64,000 nt of DNA from assembly GCA_020845495.1 (NCBI GenBank), contig JADLFM010000023.1:1-64000 (forward strand), in the 5' to 3' direction. How positions within the stretch are numbered: position 1 is the first letter of the stretch; the number at the start of each line of letters is the position of its first letter. Under the pieces are notes generated by a model that saw nothing but the letters and a program-made list of their open reading frames with translations, was not told the DNA's origin and searched no databases. Both the position numbers and the translations under genes were made by a program. Below, piece after piece: positions 17,315-25,573 of the stretch. The DNA is from Chloroflexota bacterium (GTDB lineage: Bacteria; Chloroflexota; UBA6077; JACCZL01).

Positions 17315-18544
17315 ATGCCGTTCCGCCTTGCCGGTCAAGCGCGCATCCTCCTCCATATCTACCTGCCATCGGTGCTGATGGGCTTCGGGCTGGGCATGCT
17401 GCTCCCGACCCTGCCGATCCTGGCGCGCGGCTTTGGGGTGGCGCCGGAGCTGGCGGCCCAGGCGATCACGGCGTACCTGATCGGGCGGGCCGGCTTCCTC
17501 TTCCCGGCTGGCTACATCGTCGACCACTTTGGGCGCCGGCCGGCGATGTCCTTCGGGCCGCTGATCGTGGTGGCCGGCGTGTCGATCACTGCGACGACGC
17601 CCTGGTTCCCACTCGTGTTTCTTGGCCAGGCGCTCGTGGGGGCTGGCGAAGGTCTCTGGAGTCTCGGGCGGGAGATCGCCGCCGTCGAAGAGATCCGCGC
17701 CGAGAGCCGTGGCCGCGTCATCGGCGCGTTCTTCGGCATCTCATCCGCGGGCACGACGCTGGGGCCGGTCCTGGGCGGCTTGCTCACCGACCGGGTCGGC
17801 TATGCCGCCGTTTTCGCCTCGACTGGCGTCTTCGCGCTGGTGGTGAGCGGTATCGGCATGTCGTACCGAGACCGGCCCCGGCGCGCCGCTCGCGCATCCT
17901 CCCGTCCGTCGATCCGCCGCCCCTTCGACGCCATCGCACCCGGCTACTTGACAACCTTCCAGGTACTGATGTTCGCGTCCTTCTGCGCGATGCTCCGCAG
18001 TACCGCCGTCCAGAGCCTGCTGCCGGTCTACGTCGTCAGCGACCTGGGCTACAGTGCGTCGGACGCCGGCTACCTCTTCGGCGTGACGGGCATCGTGCAA
18101 CTGCTGATGATCGCGCCGGCCGGCTATCTCTCAGACAAGGTTGGGCGGAAAGCGGCGGTAGTGCCGGCGGCGGCGCTGGCCGGCGTGAGCTACCTGGGCT
18201 TCTACCTCTCGCAAGAGCCGGTTGGGCTAGCGCTCTCGGCGGCTGTCCTCGGGCTCTCCTCTGGACTGGCGGTCGGATCGATGACCTCGTATACGTACGA
18301 CATCGTCGCGCCCGATGCACGCGGCACGATCCAGGCGTTCCGCCGCTCGATCGGCGAGTTCGGCTCGTTCAGCGGCCCGGTCCTGGGTGGGCTGGTGGCG
18401 AGCATCTCGTATGCCGGCATGGCATTTCTGGCGTTCGCGCCGCTCCACCTTGCCTCGGCGTTGCTCGTCGGGCTGATGGCGAAAGAGAGCCTGGGGCGGA
18501 CAACGCCGGCCGTGGAGCGCGCGGCGGCGAGCGAGGCCACGTGA
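17315..18544 (+). CDS. Major facilitator superfamily transporter
   Basis: 409 residues with about 12 hydrophobic helices in two halves. Typical loop motifs: 'YIVDHFGRRPAMSFG' (loop 2-3, GxxxDxxGRR) near residue 68 and 'GYLSDKVGRKAAVV' near 268, plus 'GIMSSAGTTLGPVLGG'-like motif C (antiporter-type). The motif C resemblance points to drug or metabolite efflux, but the substrate cannot be read. It is divergent from the DsrE gene with about 130 bp between. Confidence 0.88.
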   Translation: MPFRLAGQARILLHIYLPSVLMGFGLGMLLPTLPILARGFGVAPELAAQAITAYLIGRAGFLFPAGYIVDHFGRRPAMSFGPLIVVAGVSITATTPWFPLVFLGQALVGAGEGLWSLGREIAAVEEIRAESRGRVIGAFFGISSAGTTLGPVLGGLLTDRVGYAAVFASTGVFALVVSGIGMSYRDRPRRAARASSRPSIRRPFDAIAPGYLTTFQVLMFASFCAMLRSTAVQSLLPVYVVSDLGYSASDAGYLFGVTGIVQLLMIAPAGYLSDKVGRKAAVVPAAALAGVSYLGFYLSQEPVGLALSAAVLGLSSGLAVGSMTSYTYDIVAPDARGTIQAFRRSIGEFGSFSGPVLGGLVASISYAGMAFLAFAPLHLASALLVGLMAKESLGRTTPAVERAAASEAT

Positions 18545-18891
18545 GCGCGCCGAGCATATGGACCGCGGCTTTGCTCGGCACGGATGAGTGCGGTGGCTCT
18601 ACCACGGGCGCCCCCATGCCCTGGCAGATCGTGTCGGCAGATCGTGTCGTGACGTCACGACATGGATGGATCGGCAGAGCGCCCCCGGCCAGGAGCGACC
18701 AGGAGTTGCGAGCACCGGTCTGGAGCGGATACCGTAGCCGCCCGGAGGCTGGTAGCGTCAGCCTGTTGCGCCGAGGTGCGGACGGCAACAGGCCCGCCGA
18801 GGCGCCCAGCGTTGGCCTGCTGCGCCGGGGTGATTCGGGTGACGGTCGGCGCGAGGTCGTCCGCGTGTGATGTGACAGAGGGGAGCGCGAT
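18545..18891. other. 347-bp region without a supported gene
   Basis: Contains a direct repeat GGCAGATCGTGTC x2 (18623-18650) next to the palindrome TCGTGACGTCACGA, and two similar CTGCTGCGCCGGGGTG-like units. An open frame 18541-18870 is Arg/Ser-rich with no family feature and is not called. Confidence 0.4.
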
Positions 18892-20100
18892 ATGGCCCTT
18901 CGACGGACCCGGCGGCAGTTCCTTCGAGCGGTGAGCGCAGCGCTCGGCACGGCCGTTGCTGTCGTGCGGCTCACCAGCCCTGAGCGGGTGAGCGCTGCGA
19001 CGGACCATGGCTCGCCATGCTACTTCCCCGCGACCGTTCGTGCAGCCGAGGTACGAGAGTACCCTGGACTACGGGATGATCCGCCGGCCGCGCCCTCGCT
19101 CCCACTCGATCCGGACGGGCGCCCAAACGTCTGGGCAGCCACGCGCGGCCCGATCCCGCCAGCCGTAGCCGACATCCCGCCGCGCGTCTACGTGCCCCAC
19201 GAGCGCGGCGGCGACGTGGCCGTGATCGACCCGGCGACGATGCAGATCGTCGACCGCTACTACGTGGGCCGGACGCCCCATCACGTCGCGCCGTCGTATG
19301 ACCTGGGCACCCTCTATGTCAACGTCATGGACTCCAACCAACTGACCGCCATCGACCCCCGCTCAGGGCAGCCGGTTGGGACAGTACCGGCGGCGGCGCC
19401 CTACAACTTGTACTTTACGCCGGACGGCACCAGGGCAATCGTGGTCGCCGAGCGGTTCAACCGCCTGGACTTCCACGACCTGTCGACCTGGGAGGTGGTG
19501 GCGCGCGTTCAGATTCCCGGTACTGGCGCCGACCATCTCGACTTCTCGGCTGATGGCACGTACCTGCTGATCGGCTGCGAGTTCGGCGGTCAGATCGTCA
19601 AGGTTGCGCTCGATCCACCCCAGGTGGTCGGGGTGATGAATGCCGGCGGCCTCCCCGTCGACGTCAAGCTCTCGCCGGATGGCACAGTCTTCTTCGTCGC
19701 CAACCAGGGTCGACACGGCCTGGTGGTGGTCGACCCGGCCGCCATGCGCGAGGTTGACTTCATCCCGACTGGCCGGGGCGCACATGGGCTGGCCGTCAGC
19801 CGCGACACCCGCGCACTGTACGTCGGCAACCGGCTCGCCGGCACGATCTCGGTCGTTGACTTCGCGGCCTGGGGCGTCGCAGCGTCGTGGCCGATCGGCG
19901 GCAGCCCGGACATGCTCCAGGTCTCTCCTGACGGGCAGCAGGTGTGGGTGTCCGGGCGCAATCATGGGGCGGTCTGGGTGGTGGACACGAACGCCGGTGG
20001 GGTGATCGCCACCATCCAGACCGGCGCTGCCCCGCACGGCCTGACCTATTTTCCGCAGCCAGGGAACTACAGCATCGGTCACAACGGGGTGTATCGCTGA
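18892..20100 (+). CDS. Tat-exported YVTN-type beta-propeller protein
   Basis: 402 residues; ATG 18892 follows GAGGGGAG. The N-terminus RRTRRQFLRAV plus a hydrophobic stretch to about residue 35 is a Tat signal ending near VSAAT; there is no lipobox. From about residue 95 there are six or seven repeats of about 42 residues with the YVTN pattern ('LYVNVMDSNQLTAIDP', 'VFFVANQGRHGLVVVDP', 'LYVGNRLAGTISVVD'), forming a seven-blade propeller. Extracellular or periplasmic binding or scaffold role; some relatives are surface-layer proteins. Ligand unknown. Confidence 0.88.
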   Translation: MALRRTRRQFLRAVSAALGTAVAVVRLTSPERVSAATDHGSPCYFPATVRAAEVREYPGLRDDPPAAPSLPLDPDGRPNVWAATRGPIPPAVADIPPRVYVPHERGGDVAVIDPATMQIVDRYYVGRTPHHVAPSYDLGTLYVNVMDSNQLTAIDPRSGQPVGTVPAAAPYNLYFTPDGTRAIVVAERFNRLDFHDLSTWEVVARVQIPGTGADHLDFSADGTYLLIGCEFGGQIVKVALDPPQVVGVMNAGGLPVDVKLSPDGTVFFVANQGRHGLVVVDPAAMREVDFIPTGRGAHGLAVSRDTRALYVGNRLAGTISVVDFAAWGVAASWPIGGSPDMLQVSPDGQQVWVSGRNHGAVWVVDTNAGGVIATIQTGAAPHGLTYFPQPGNYSIGHNGVYR

Positions 20101-20196
20101 GCGCGGGCGCATGGCTGCCGTGGTGAGGCAGCGCGGTGCTGCGCGCGGCGGCTCGGACCGGCCGATGGCGCCGCTCAGACCGCCGGACTGGGGTGG

Positions 20197-21288
20197 CTAG
20201 GTGGTCGGCGTGCCTGTCGGTGGTGTGGTGCTGGCCTCGAGGAGCCCGTGTGTCCGAAGTTGCTCGCCGAGGGCGAGAAAATACAGATAGCCGCGCCGGT
20301 CGCCGAAACTGGCGGCAAAGGCACTGGCCGAGTCGGGCGTGAACGGGACCGCCGGCTCGATCAGGGCCGTGAGGTTTCGGGCGGCGCCGACGTCGCCCCC
20401 GGGAAAGACGTCCAGCCGGCGAAGGCCGCGCAGGAGGATCAGGCCCGCGCTCCAGGGGCCGATGCCGGGCAAGGCGCAGAGGGTGGCCAGTGCCTCGGAC
20501 GTCGGCAATGCCTGCACGCTCTCGCCATCCAACCCGCCATCGGCCGACAGGCGGGCGAGTTTCTGGAGGGATGACGTCTTGGCACGGCTCAATCCAGTTG
20601 CATGGAGCTCGTCGGGCGGTGCACTGGCAATGGATTCCGGAGTTGGGAAACTGAACCAGCGTTGCCCGGCGACCGTCAACGACTGGCCAAACCGCTCGAT
20701 CATGCGGCCGACGATGGCAGTGCCGGCGTCGAGACTCAACTGCTGGAAGGGGATCACGGCAGCACACGTTTCGAAGAGCGTCGGAAAGCAGGGGGTCCGG
20801 AAGCCCTGAAGAGCATGGGTCACTGGCGCGAGCCGAGGCTCGATCTCTTCCAGCCAGGCCGTCGGCGCGGGCGGCGCATCGAGACCGAGCATCCAGCGTA
20901 TCGTGGCCACGAGCCCGGCGGCAGCCCCGTCTGAGACCCCCCCGCCGAGCACGTCGAGGCGCAGGGTTGGCTGTGCTACGGTGCCGAGGTTGGTGACTCG
21001 GAGGAGGCGTAGGCCAGCCGGGGTCGGGACGGCACGCTGATACGCCCCACCCTCCCAGCGGTCGATTCGATTAGTTGGGCGGCGCTGGAGCAGCCGCACG
21101 GTCGCTTCCAGATTGAACGGCCCAACGGCCGGCAGATCGATGCTTCGATCGGCCAGCGCGTCAGTGCTCCGATCGGCCAGCGCGTCGATCCTCCGATCGG
21201 CCAGCGTGCCCGTGCTCCGTTCGACCGCCGCGTCAGTGCTCCGATCCAGATGCTCGGCCTGGTCAGCCCGTTCTTGTGATGCGGACAC
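20197..21288 (-). CDS. DNA-3-methyladenine glycosylase, AlkA/HhH-GPD type
   Basis: 363 residues from GTG 21288 (GGAGGAG 9 nt upstream). The HhH-GPD core is at about 155-345: helix-hairpin-helix 'LCALPGIGPWSAGLIL' (about 270-285) and catalytic Asp299 in FPGGDVGAARNL, in the place of AlkA Asp238. It cuts alkylated purines from DNA. The first 55 residues are unusual: a run of 8-residue units like DALADRST encoded by a 24-bp tandem repeat (21146-21250). It is co-directional with the DUF488 gene (23-bp gap), a probable two-gene operon. No alkB or ogt is nearby. Confidence 0.88.
   Translation of the reverse strand: MSASQERADQAEHLDRSTDAAVERSTGTLADRRIDALADRSTDALADRSIDLPAVGPFNLEATVRLLQRRPTNRIDRWEGGAYQRAVPTPAGLRLLRVTNLGTVAQPTLRLDVLGGGVSDGAAAGLVATIRWMLGLDAPPAPTAWLEEIEPRLAPVTHALQGFRTPCFPTLFETCAAVIPFQQLSLDAGTAIVGRMIERFGQSLTVAGQRWFSFPTPESIASAPPDELHATGLSRAKTSSLQKLARLSADGGLDGESVQALPTSEALATLCALPGIGPWSAGLILLRGLRRLDVFPGGDVGAARNLTALIEPAVPFTPDSASAFAASFGDRRGYLYFLALGEQLRTHGLLEASTTPPTGTPTT
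21146..21250. repeat. 24-bp tandem repeat inside the AlkA N-terminus
   Basis: About four copies of CGATCGGCCAGCGCGTCAGTGCTC-like units with several substitutions, each 24 bp and therefore in frame (8 residues). Copy number could vary without frameshift. Confidence 0.8.
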
Positions 21289-21311
21289 GCGCGATCTCCT
21301 CCGTAACGATC

Positions 21312-22073
21312 TCAGCCGCCCGAGCGTCCTCCCTCGGTTGCCACGCGGTCAATGGCCGGATAGGTGATGCGAAGGCCCTCGACCCGAGCGAACGGCGTCA
21401 GCGTATGCACATCCGTTCGGGTCGCACTCCAGATCTCACGCACCGCCACGCCACGGATCGTCAGGGCGTCGGCGATGAGGGAGCGATGGCAGCGCCACGG
21501 TACGGCCTCCGCACACATGAGAGCGACTGGGCCGGCGTCGGCGAGCGCACGCACCTCCTCGAGGCCCTGCCTGAAGTCAGCGGTCTGCATGTAATCAGCG
21601 TAGGCCCGGAAGCTGGCGTTGCGCCAGCCGCCGTTGGGTGAGGCGGCGCCGAGCCCTCGACGGAGGCCGCCGAGGCGCGATAGATGAGCGTAGGCGATGC
21701 CCGCCTCAGGCAGCGCCGTGGTCAAGGTTTCCAGGTTGAACTGCGGATTGTGGCGCGAGCGCGGCATGATCCGGACGTCGACCAGGGTGGCAACTGCGTA
21801 GTGGTGAAGCAGGGCCGTCAACTCCGCGAGCGAGCGGGTCGAATGCCCGATGGTATAGACCGTTGCGCCAGCCCAGTCCCCGCCATCGCAGCCAGGGCCC
21901 AGGCCGACCGAGCGCTCCGGCGCCCTGGCATCCGCACCTCGTGAAGCGCCGGATGATCCGCTCCCGATGGTCGCGGTCGACGCCGGCAGGTGAGTGCGGC
22001 CTGCGGAGGCGCAACCGGTGAAGGCGCGGCTGGTGCGCGCGGGGGATACGATGAGCGGTGGGGTAGCGTCCAA
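21312..22073 (-). CDS. DUF488 domain protein
   Basis: Up to 253 residues. The DUF488 domain starts near residue 71 (VYTIGHSTRSLAELTALL) and contains 'LVDVRIMPRSRHNPQFN' and the C-terminal signature CAEAVPWRCHRSLIADAL. The only available in-frame starts are TTG codons (22073), and the first 65 residues are low-complexity, so the N-terminus is uncertain. DUF488 function is not established. It lies 23 bp upstream of the AlkA-like gene on the same strand, which hints at a link with DNA damage. Confidence 0.72.
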   Translation of the reverse strand: MDATPPLIVSPARTSRAFTGCASAGRTHLPASTATIGSGSSGASRGADARAPERSVGLGPGCDGGDWAGATVYTIGHSTRSLAELTALLHHYAVATLVDVRIMPRSRHNPQFNLETLTTALPEAGIAYAHLSRLGGLRRGLGAASPNGGWRNASFRAYADYMQTADFRQGLEEVRALADAGPVALMCAEAVPWRCHRSLIADALTIRGVAVREIWSATRTDVHTLTPFARVEGLRITYPAIDRVATEGGRSGG

Positions 22074-22384
22074 TCACTCAAGTATGGCACGGATCGTTCG
22101 GACACCGGCCACGCTACGATCCTTGTCAACACTGCCACGCTGGTACGTGTGAGGCGCCCCTGCGTCCCTCCTGGAGTGACGGGGGGTGGAATGATGACGC
22201 GGTGTGACGGGCACCCCTTGCCGCGGTCTCGCGCGGAAAGGCGAGCGGCCCAAAGCAGCATGGCTCGATTCGTGCCTGTTGGCCGGTGTGCCTGTTGGCC
22301 TCGCGTTCCTGGTTGCGGTCAGCGTGAACCGAGCGCGTCGCTTTCAGCGGGCGCGCTGGTGACCGCGGCGAGGAGGAAGACACG
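22074..22384. other. 311-bp intergenic region, no gene supported
   Basis: Divergent gap between the DUF488 gene and the DUF2945 gene. It should hold both promoters, but I cannot assign clear -35/-10 pairs. Overlapping frames here have the composition of antisense shadows. Confidence 0.4.
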
Positions 22385-22594
22385 ATGACGCATTTCGAGG
22401 TTGGCGATCACGTGAGCTGGAATTCAGAGGCTGGCCACGTTTCGGGGCACATCGTCAAGGTGCATACTCGCGATTTCGACTACAAGGGCTACACGCATCA
22501 CGCGACGGCTGAGGAACCGCAGTACGAGATCAAGAGCGACAAGACCGACCACATCGCCGCGCACAAGGGCTCAGCGCTGCACAAGCTCGCGTAG
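22385..22594 (+). CDS. DUF2945 (HVA1-type Tudor-like) small protein
   Basis: 69 residues; ATG 22385 follows GAGGAGGAAG. The whole protein is the DUF2945 domain: 'FEVGDHVSWNSEAGHVSGHIVKVHT' then 'YEIKSDKTDHIAAHKGSALHKL'. It has an SH3/Tudor-like barrel, often found near stress genes; its molecular role is unproven. It stands alone. Confidence 0.85.
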   Translation: MTHFEVGDHVSWNSEAGHVSGHIVKVHTRDFDYKGYTHHATAEEPQYEIKSDKTDHIAAHKGSALHKLA

Positions 22595-22657
22595 GGCGGA
22601 AACCGTGGACGCTCCCGCCCTACGCAGACGACACCGGTGGAGAAGACGCTCTGACCG

Positions 22658-23440
22658 CTACGGCTTGCGCTCGTCCTGTGTAGAGCGCAGGCCGAGGCGA
22701 GCCGTCGAGCCACCGTCGACGTAGATGATCTGGCCGGTCACGAAGTCCGCTCCGTCCGAACAGAGGAACGCCACGGTTGGGCCGATGTCCTTCGGCAGAC
22801 CGACGCGCCCCCAGGGCACCCGCGTCGCGCCAACCTCAGTGGTGTACTCCGGATTGTCGAAGTAGCGGGGTACTTCGATCAGGCCGGGCGCGACGGCGTT
22901 GACCCGGACCTTGCGCGGCGCAAGCTCGATGGCAAGCTCGCGGGTGAAGGCGTTGATCGCACCCTTCGTCGCCGCGTAGGCTGCGTGGCGCGGGATGCCG
23001 CCCCAACCGTGCACCGACGAGATGTTGACGATCGCGCCATGGCCGCTCTTTTCGAGACGTGGCACCGCCCGCTGGGCGCAGAAGAAGTAGCCGCGCATAT
23101 TGATATTGAAGACTTCGTTGTACGCTTCCTCCGACATATCCACGAAGTCGACCGTGCGGGTGACGCCGCCGTTGTTGACCAGGATATCCAGCCCGCCGAG
23201 GGCGCTCGCCGCTTCGTCCACTACCCGTCGACACTCGGCGACGACGGACAGATCGCCGCCGATGACGGTGCTCTGGCGGCCCAGTTGCCGTATCTGGTTC
23301 GCCGTATCTTCGGCGCCGGCGCTACTGTGAGCGTAGTGCACGGCGACGTCAGCGCCCTGACGAGCGAGCTCCAGGGCAATCCCCTGACCGATACCCATGC
23401 CGGCGCCCGTAACGAGCGCCCGACGACCTTCGAGCGTCAT
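22658..23440 (-). CDS. Short-chain dehydrogenase/reductase (SDR), glucose-1-dehydrogenase-like
   Basis: 260 residues, the classic SDR length. NAD(P)-binding [10 protein letters not shown] at 11-20, NNGG at about 89, catalytic Ser in [20 protein letters not shown] with the Tyr/Lys pair, and '[15 protein letters not shown]' after it. The C-terminus [11 protein letters not shown] is typical. It reduces or oxidises an alcohol or ketone, substrate unknown. It ends near DUF2945 and is followed upstream by the toxin-antitoxin pair on the same strand, with only 3 bp between the antitoxin stop and its start, so it may be read through from that promoter. Confidence 0.92.
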   Translation of the reverse strand: MTLEGRRALVTGAGMGIGQGIALELARQGADVAVHYAHSSAGAEDTANQIRQLGRQSTVIGGDLSVVAECRRVVDEAASALGGLDILVNNGGVTRTVDFVDMSEEAYNEVFNINMRGYFFCAQRAVPRLEKSGHGAIVNISSVHGWGGIPRHAAYAATKGAINAFTRELAIELAPRKVRVNAVAPGLIEVPRYFDNPEYTTEVGATRVPWGRVGLPKDIGPTVAFLCSDGADFVTGQIIYVDGGSTARLGLRSTQDERKP

Positions 23441-23443
23441 GAC

Positions 23444-23833
23444 CTACCTCTGTGTGTGTGCTTCGCGATCCGAGTCCGCATGCAATCTTTTGCCCAGGCT
23501 CCTCGAACTCGGGTTTGACTTCCTGGACTGGGGCGGTCTGCTGCCTACCGTTCCGGTCTCCGCGCCGAGCCGCTCCAGCACCCACATCCTAATCAGCGTC
23601 GTCGGACCGATGCCGCGCTGCTTCGCTTCCTGGCGGACCCGCTTCATCGTGTCCGGATCGAGGCGGATGGTGATTCCCTCGGAGAGGTTCTTGCTCTCAG
23701 ATACCTGGGCAGGCGCCCACTCGTCCCAGTAGTCAGCGAAATCGTGCGTGTCCCAGAACTCGGCTTCTTCCTCGCGTGTCCGGAACTCAGGGACCGGCTG
23801 CTTCGGCTGCATCTTCGACGTCCCGGCAGTCAT
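23444..23833 (-). CDS. brnA: BrnA-type ribbon-helix-helix antitoxin
   Basis: 129 residues. The N-terminal segment PEFRTREEEAEFWDTHDFADYW is the conserved toxin-binding start of BrnA/CopG antitoxins. The RHH DNA-binding unit follows ('GITIRLDPDTMKRVRQEAKQRGIGPTTLIRMWVLERL', about 52-90). A C-tail of about 35 residues is unusually long. The ATG overlaps the toxin stop by 4 bp (ATGA), the standard toxin-antitoxin coupling. It should bind the toxin and autoregulate at the palindrome 24126-24142. Confidence 0.85.
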   Translation of the reverse strand: MTAGTSKMQPKQPVPEFRTREEEAEFWDTHDFADYWDEWAPAQVSESKNLSEGITIRLDPDTMKRVRQEAKQRGIGPTTLIRMWVLERLGAETGTVGSRPPQSRKSNPSSRSLGKRLHADSDREAHTQR

Positions 23834-24114
23834 CGATCGCTACCTCGCTTCTCCTGGCTGTAGATGCGCCGTTCTCTGCGGCTGGCAGGTCGAGCAGTGA
23901 CGACGTAGTAGGCGTCGTCCACCGCAAGGTCGAGGACCACGGAAAGCATGCGCTCTGCTCGTGTCGGATCGATGAGCATGACCCGCCCGGCATATGCGCT
24001 CTTCGCGATGCACTCTCCTGCGCAGACATCCTCGACTTCCTCAGGACGCACATCATGGCGAGCGATGTGAGCGACGTTGTGAGGATCCCAGATGAGGCGA
24101 CGGACGGAAGCCAT
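23830..24114 (-). CDS. brnT: BrnT family ribonuclease toxin
   Basis: 94 residues from ATG 24114; a TTG at 24123 would add three residues. Family features: LIWDPHNVAHIARHDVRPEEVEDV at the N-terminus and YYVVTARPASRRERRIY at the C-terminus. BrnT is a RelE-fold ribonuclease that stops translation unless bound by BrnA. It is first in the operon (toxin before antitoxin, as usual for brnTA). Confidence 0.85.
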   Translation of the reverse strand: MASVRRLIWDPHNVAHIARHDVRPEEVEDVCAGECIAKSAYAGRVMLIDPTRAERMLSVVLDLAVDDAYYVVTARPASRRERRIYSQEKRGSDR

Positions 24115-24125
24115 CTCTCCCAAGT

Positions 24126-24142
24126 GTAACGCATTGCGTTAC
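24126..24142 (-). promoter_or_regulatory. 17-bp palindromic operator before brnT
   Basis: GTAACGCA-T-TGCGTTAC, perfect 8-bp arms around one base, ending 12 bp before the brnT ATG. Location and symmetry match an autoregulatory site for the RHH antitoxin. Confidence 0.65.
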
Positions 24143-24470
24143 GACTGGTTAAGGGGAGATCCCGTCAGCCAGGATTGGCCTCAGGCGAGCAGTCCGTTCA
24201 CCAGCGCGATGGCCGTTCGAGACGGCGATCTAGAGCCGGCATGGATCACGATAGAGCGTGTGTCCTAGCCCCTCGTGTGCGGTCGACTCCGATGGTCGAG
24301 GACTGGGGGATGGTATCACCCCGTATCGGTACACGAATTGTCGACGGCGGGCACGGGGCGTGCGGCCGATGAGCGTGTGCCGCTCTCGGGAGGGGTCGCC
24401 CCAGGTGGCGCCGGCGGCGGTAGCACGCCGGCACCCACCGGGGTGCTGGCCGGCAGCACAGGAGGTAGGA
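24143..24470. other. 328-bp divergent intergenic region
   Basis: Separates brnTA from the 2-hydroxyacid dehydrogenase. Apart from the brnT operator at its edge I see no gene; the dehydrogenase frame stays open upstream to 24258 but has no ribosome site there. Confidence 0.4.
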
Positions 24471-25484
24471 ATGGCAGATCGGCCGATTGCAGCATTCTTC
24501 GAGCTCGAGGGGTGGGAGGAGCCGTACCTGCGCGAGCGCCTCCCCGAGGTGGAGGTGCGCGGCTCGCGTGACCGCTTGGAGCCGAGTCATCTGGCGCTCG
24601 CGGAGGGCGCGCACATCGTCTGCGTGTTCATCACCTCGCGCGTGGATGCCGTGGTGCTGGCTGGCCTGCCGGACCTTCGACTCGTCGCAACCCGCTCGAC
24701 CGGCTTCGATCATATCGATCGGGCGATCTGCCGCGAGCGAGGTATCGCCGTCACGAACGTTCCGTACTACGGCGAGAACACCGTGGCCGAGCACACGATG
24801 GCGCTGATGCTGTCGCTCTCACGCAACATCCATCGTGCCTACGTCCGGACGGTCGCCGGCAACTACTCGCTGGCCGGGCTGCGCGGCTTCGATCTTCAAG
24901 GCAAGACGCTCGGCGTCGTGGGCGCGGGGAGCATCGGGCTGCACGTCATCCGGATGGCGCGCGGCTTCGGGATGAACGTCGTGGCGAGCGACGTTCGACA
25001 GAATCGTCTGATCGCCGACGTGCTCGGGTTCCGCTACGTCGAACTCGACGAGTTGTTGGCGGCCTCGGACGTCATCAGCCTGAACCTGCCGTACAGCCCG
25101 GCCGTCCATCACCTCGTGAATCGTGAGCGGCTGGCGAAGGTGAAGCGCGGCGCGTTGCTGATCAACACGGCGCGCGGGGCGCTGGTGGATACCGACGCGC
25201 TGCTCTGGGCGCTCGACGAGGGCATCCTGGGCGGCGCCGGTCTGGACGTCTTCGAGGGCGAGGACGTGATGGAGCGGGAAGAGCAGTTGCTGGCTGCCGG
25301 CGGCGCCGAGGAGCAGTTGCGGGCCGCCATGCGCGTCCATCTGCTCCAGCGCCGCGAGAACGTGGTGCTGACACCCCACATCGCCTTTAACAGCGTGGAG
25401 GCCGTGCACCGCATCCTTGACACCACCATCGAGAACATCCATGCCTTCCTGCGCGGACAGCCCGCGAACGTCGTGAGCGGGTGA
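24471..25484 (+). CDS. D-isomer-specific 2-hydroxyacid dehydrogenase (D-lactate dehydrogenase-like)
   Basis: 337 residues; ATG 24471 follows GGAGG with 5-nt spacing. NAD-binding 'LGVVGAGSIGLHVIRMARGFGMNVVASD' is near 143-170. Catalytic Arg in NTARGALVD, Glu in GAGLDVFEGED, and His in VLTPHIAFNS form the family triad. The loop of about 25 residues between Glu and His ('DVMEREEQLLAAGGAEEQL...') resembles LdhA-type D-lactate dehydrogenases. It reduces 2-ketoacids with NADH. Single gene. Confidence 0.9.
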   Translation: MADRPIAAFFELEGWEEPYLRERLPEVEVRGSRDRLEPSHLALAEGAHIVCVFITSRVDAVVLAGLPDLRLVATRSTGFDHIDRAICRERGIAVTNVPYYGENTVAEHTMALMLSLSRNIHRAYVRTVAGNYSLAGLRGFDLQGKTLGVVGAGSIGLHVIRMARGFGMNVVASDVRQNRLIADVLGFRYVELDELLAASDVISLNLPYSPAVHHLVNRERLAKVKRGALLINTARGALVDTDALLWALDEGILGGAGLDVFEGEDVMEREEQLLAAGGAEEQLRAAMRVHLLQRRENVVLTPHIAFNSVEAVHRILDTTIENIHAFLRGQPANVVSG

Positions 25485-25573
25485 CGAGCGCTCAGCTCTC
25501 AGCGGGCGGGAGTGGCGCTTCAGCAACCAGGTGAGGCCCACCGTCTGACAGGTGAGCGTTGATTGCTGATTCC

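Noticed and set aside
18541..18870. Possible small gene before the YVTN gene
   Set aside because: Arg/Ser-rich frame with no family feature; overlaps direct repeats.
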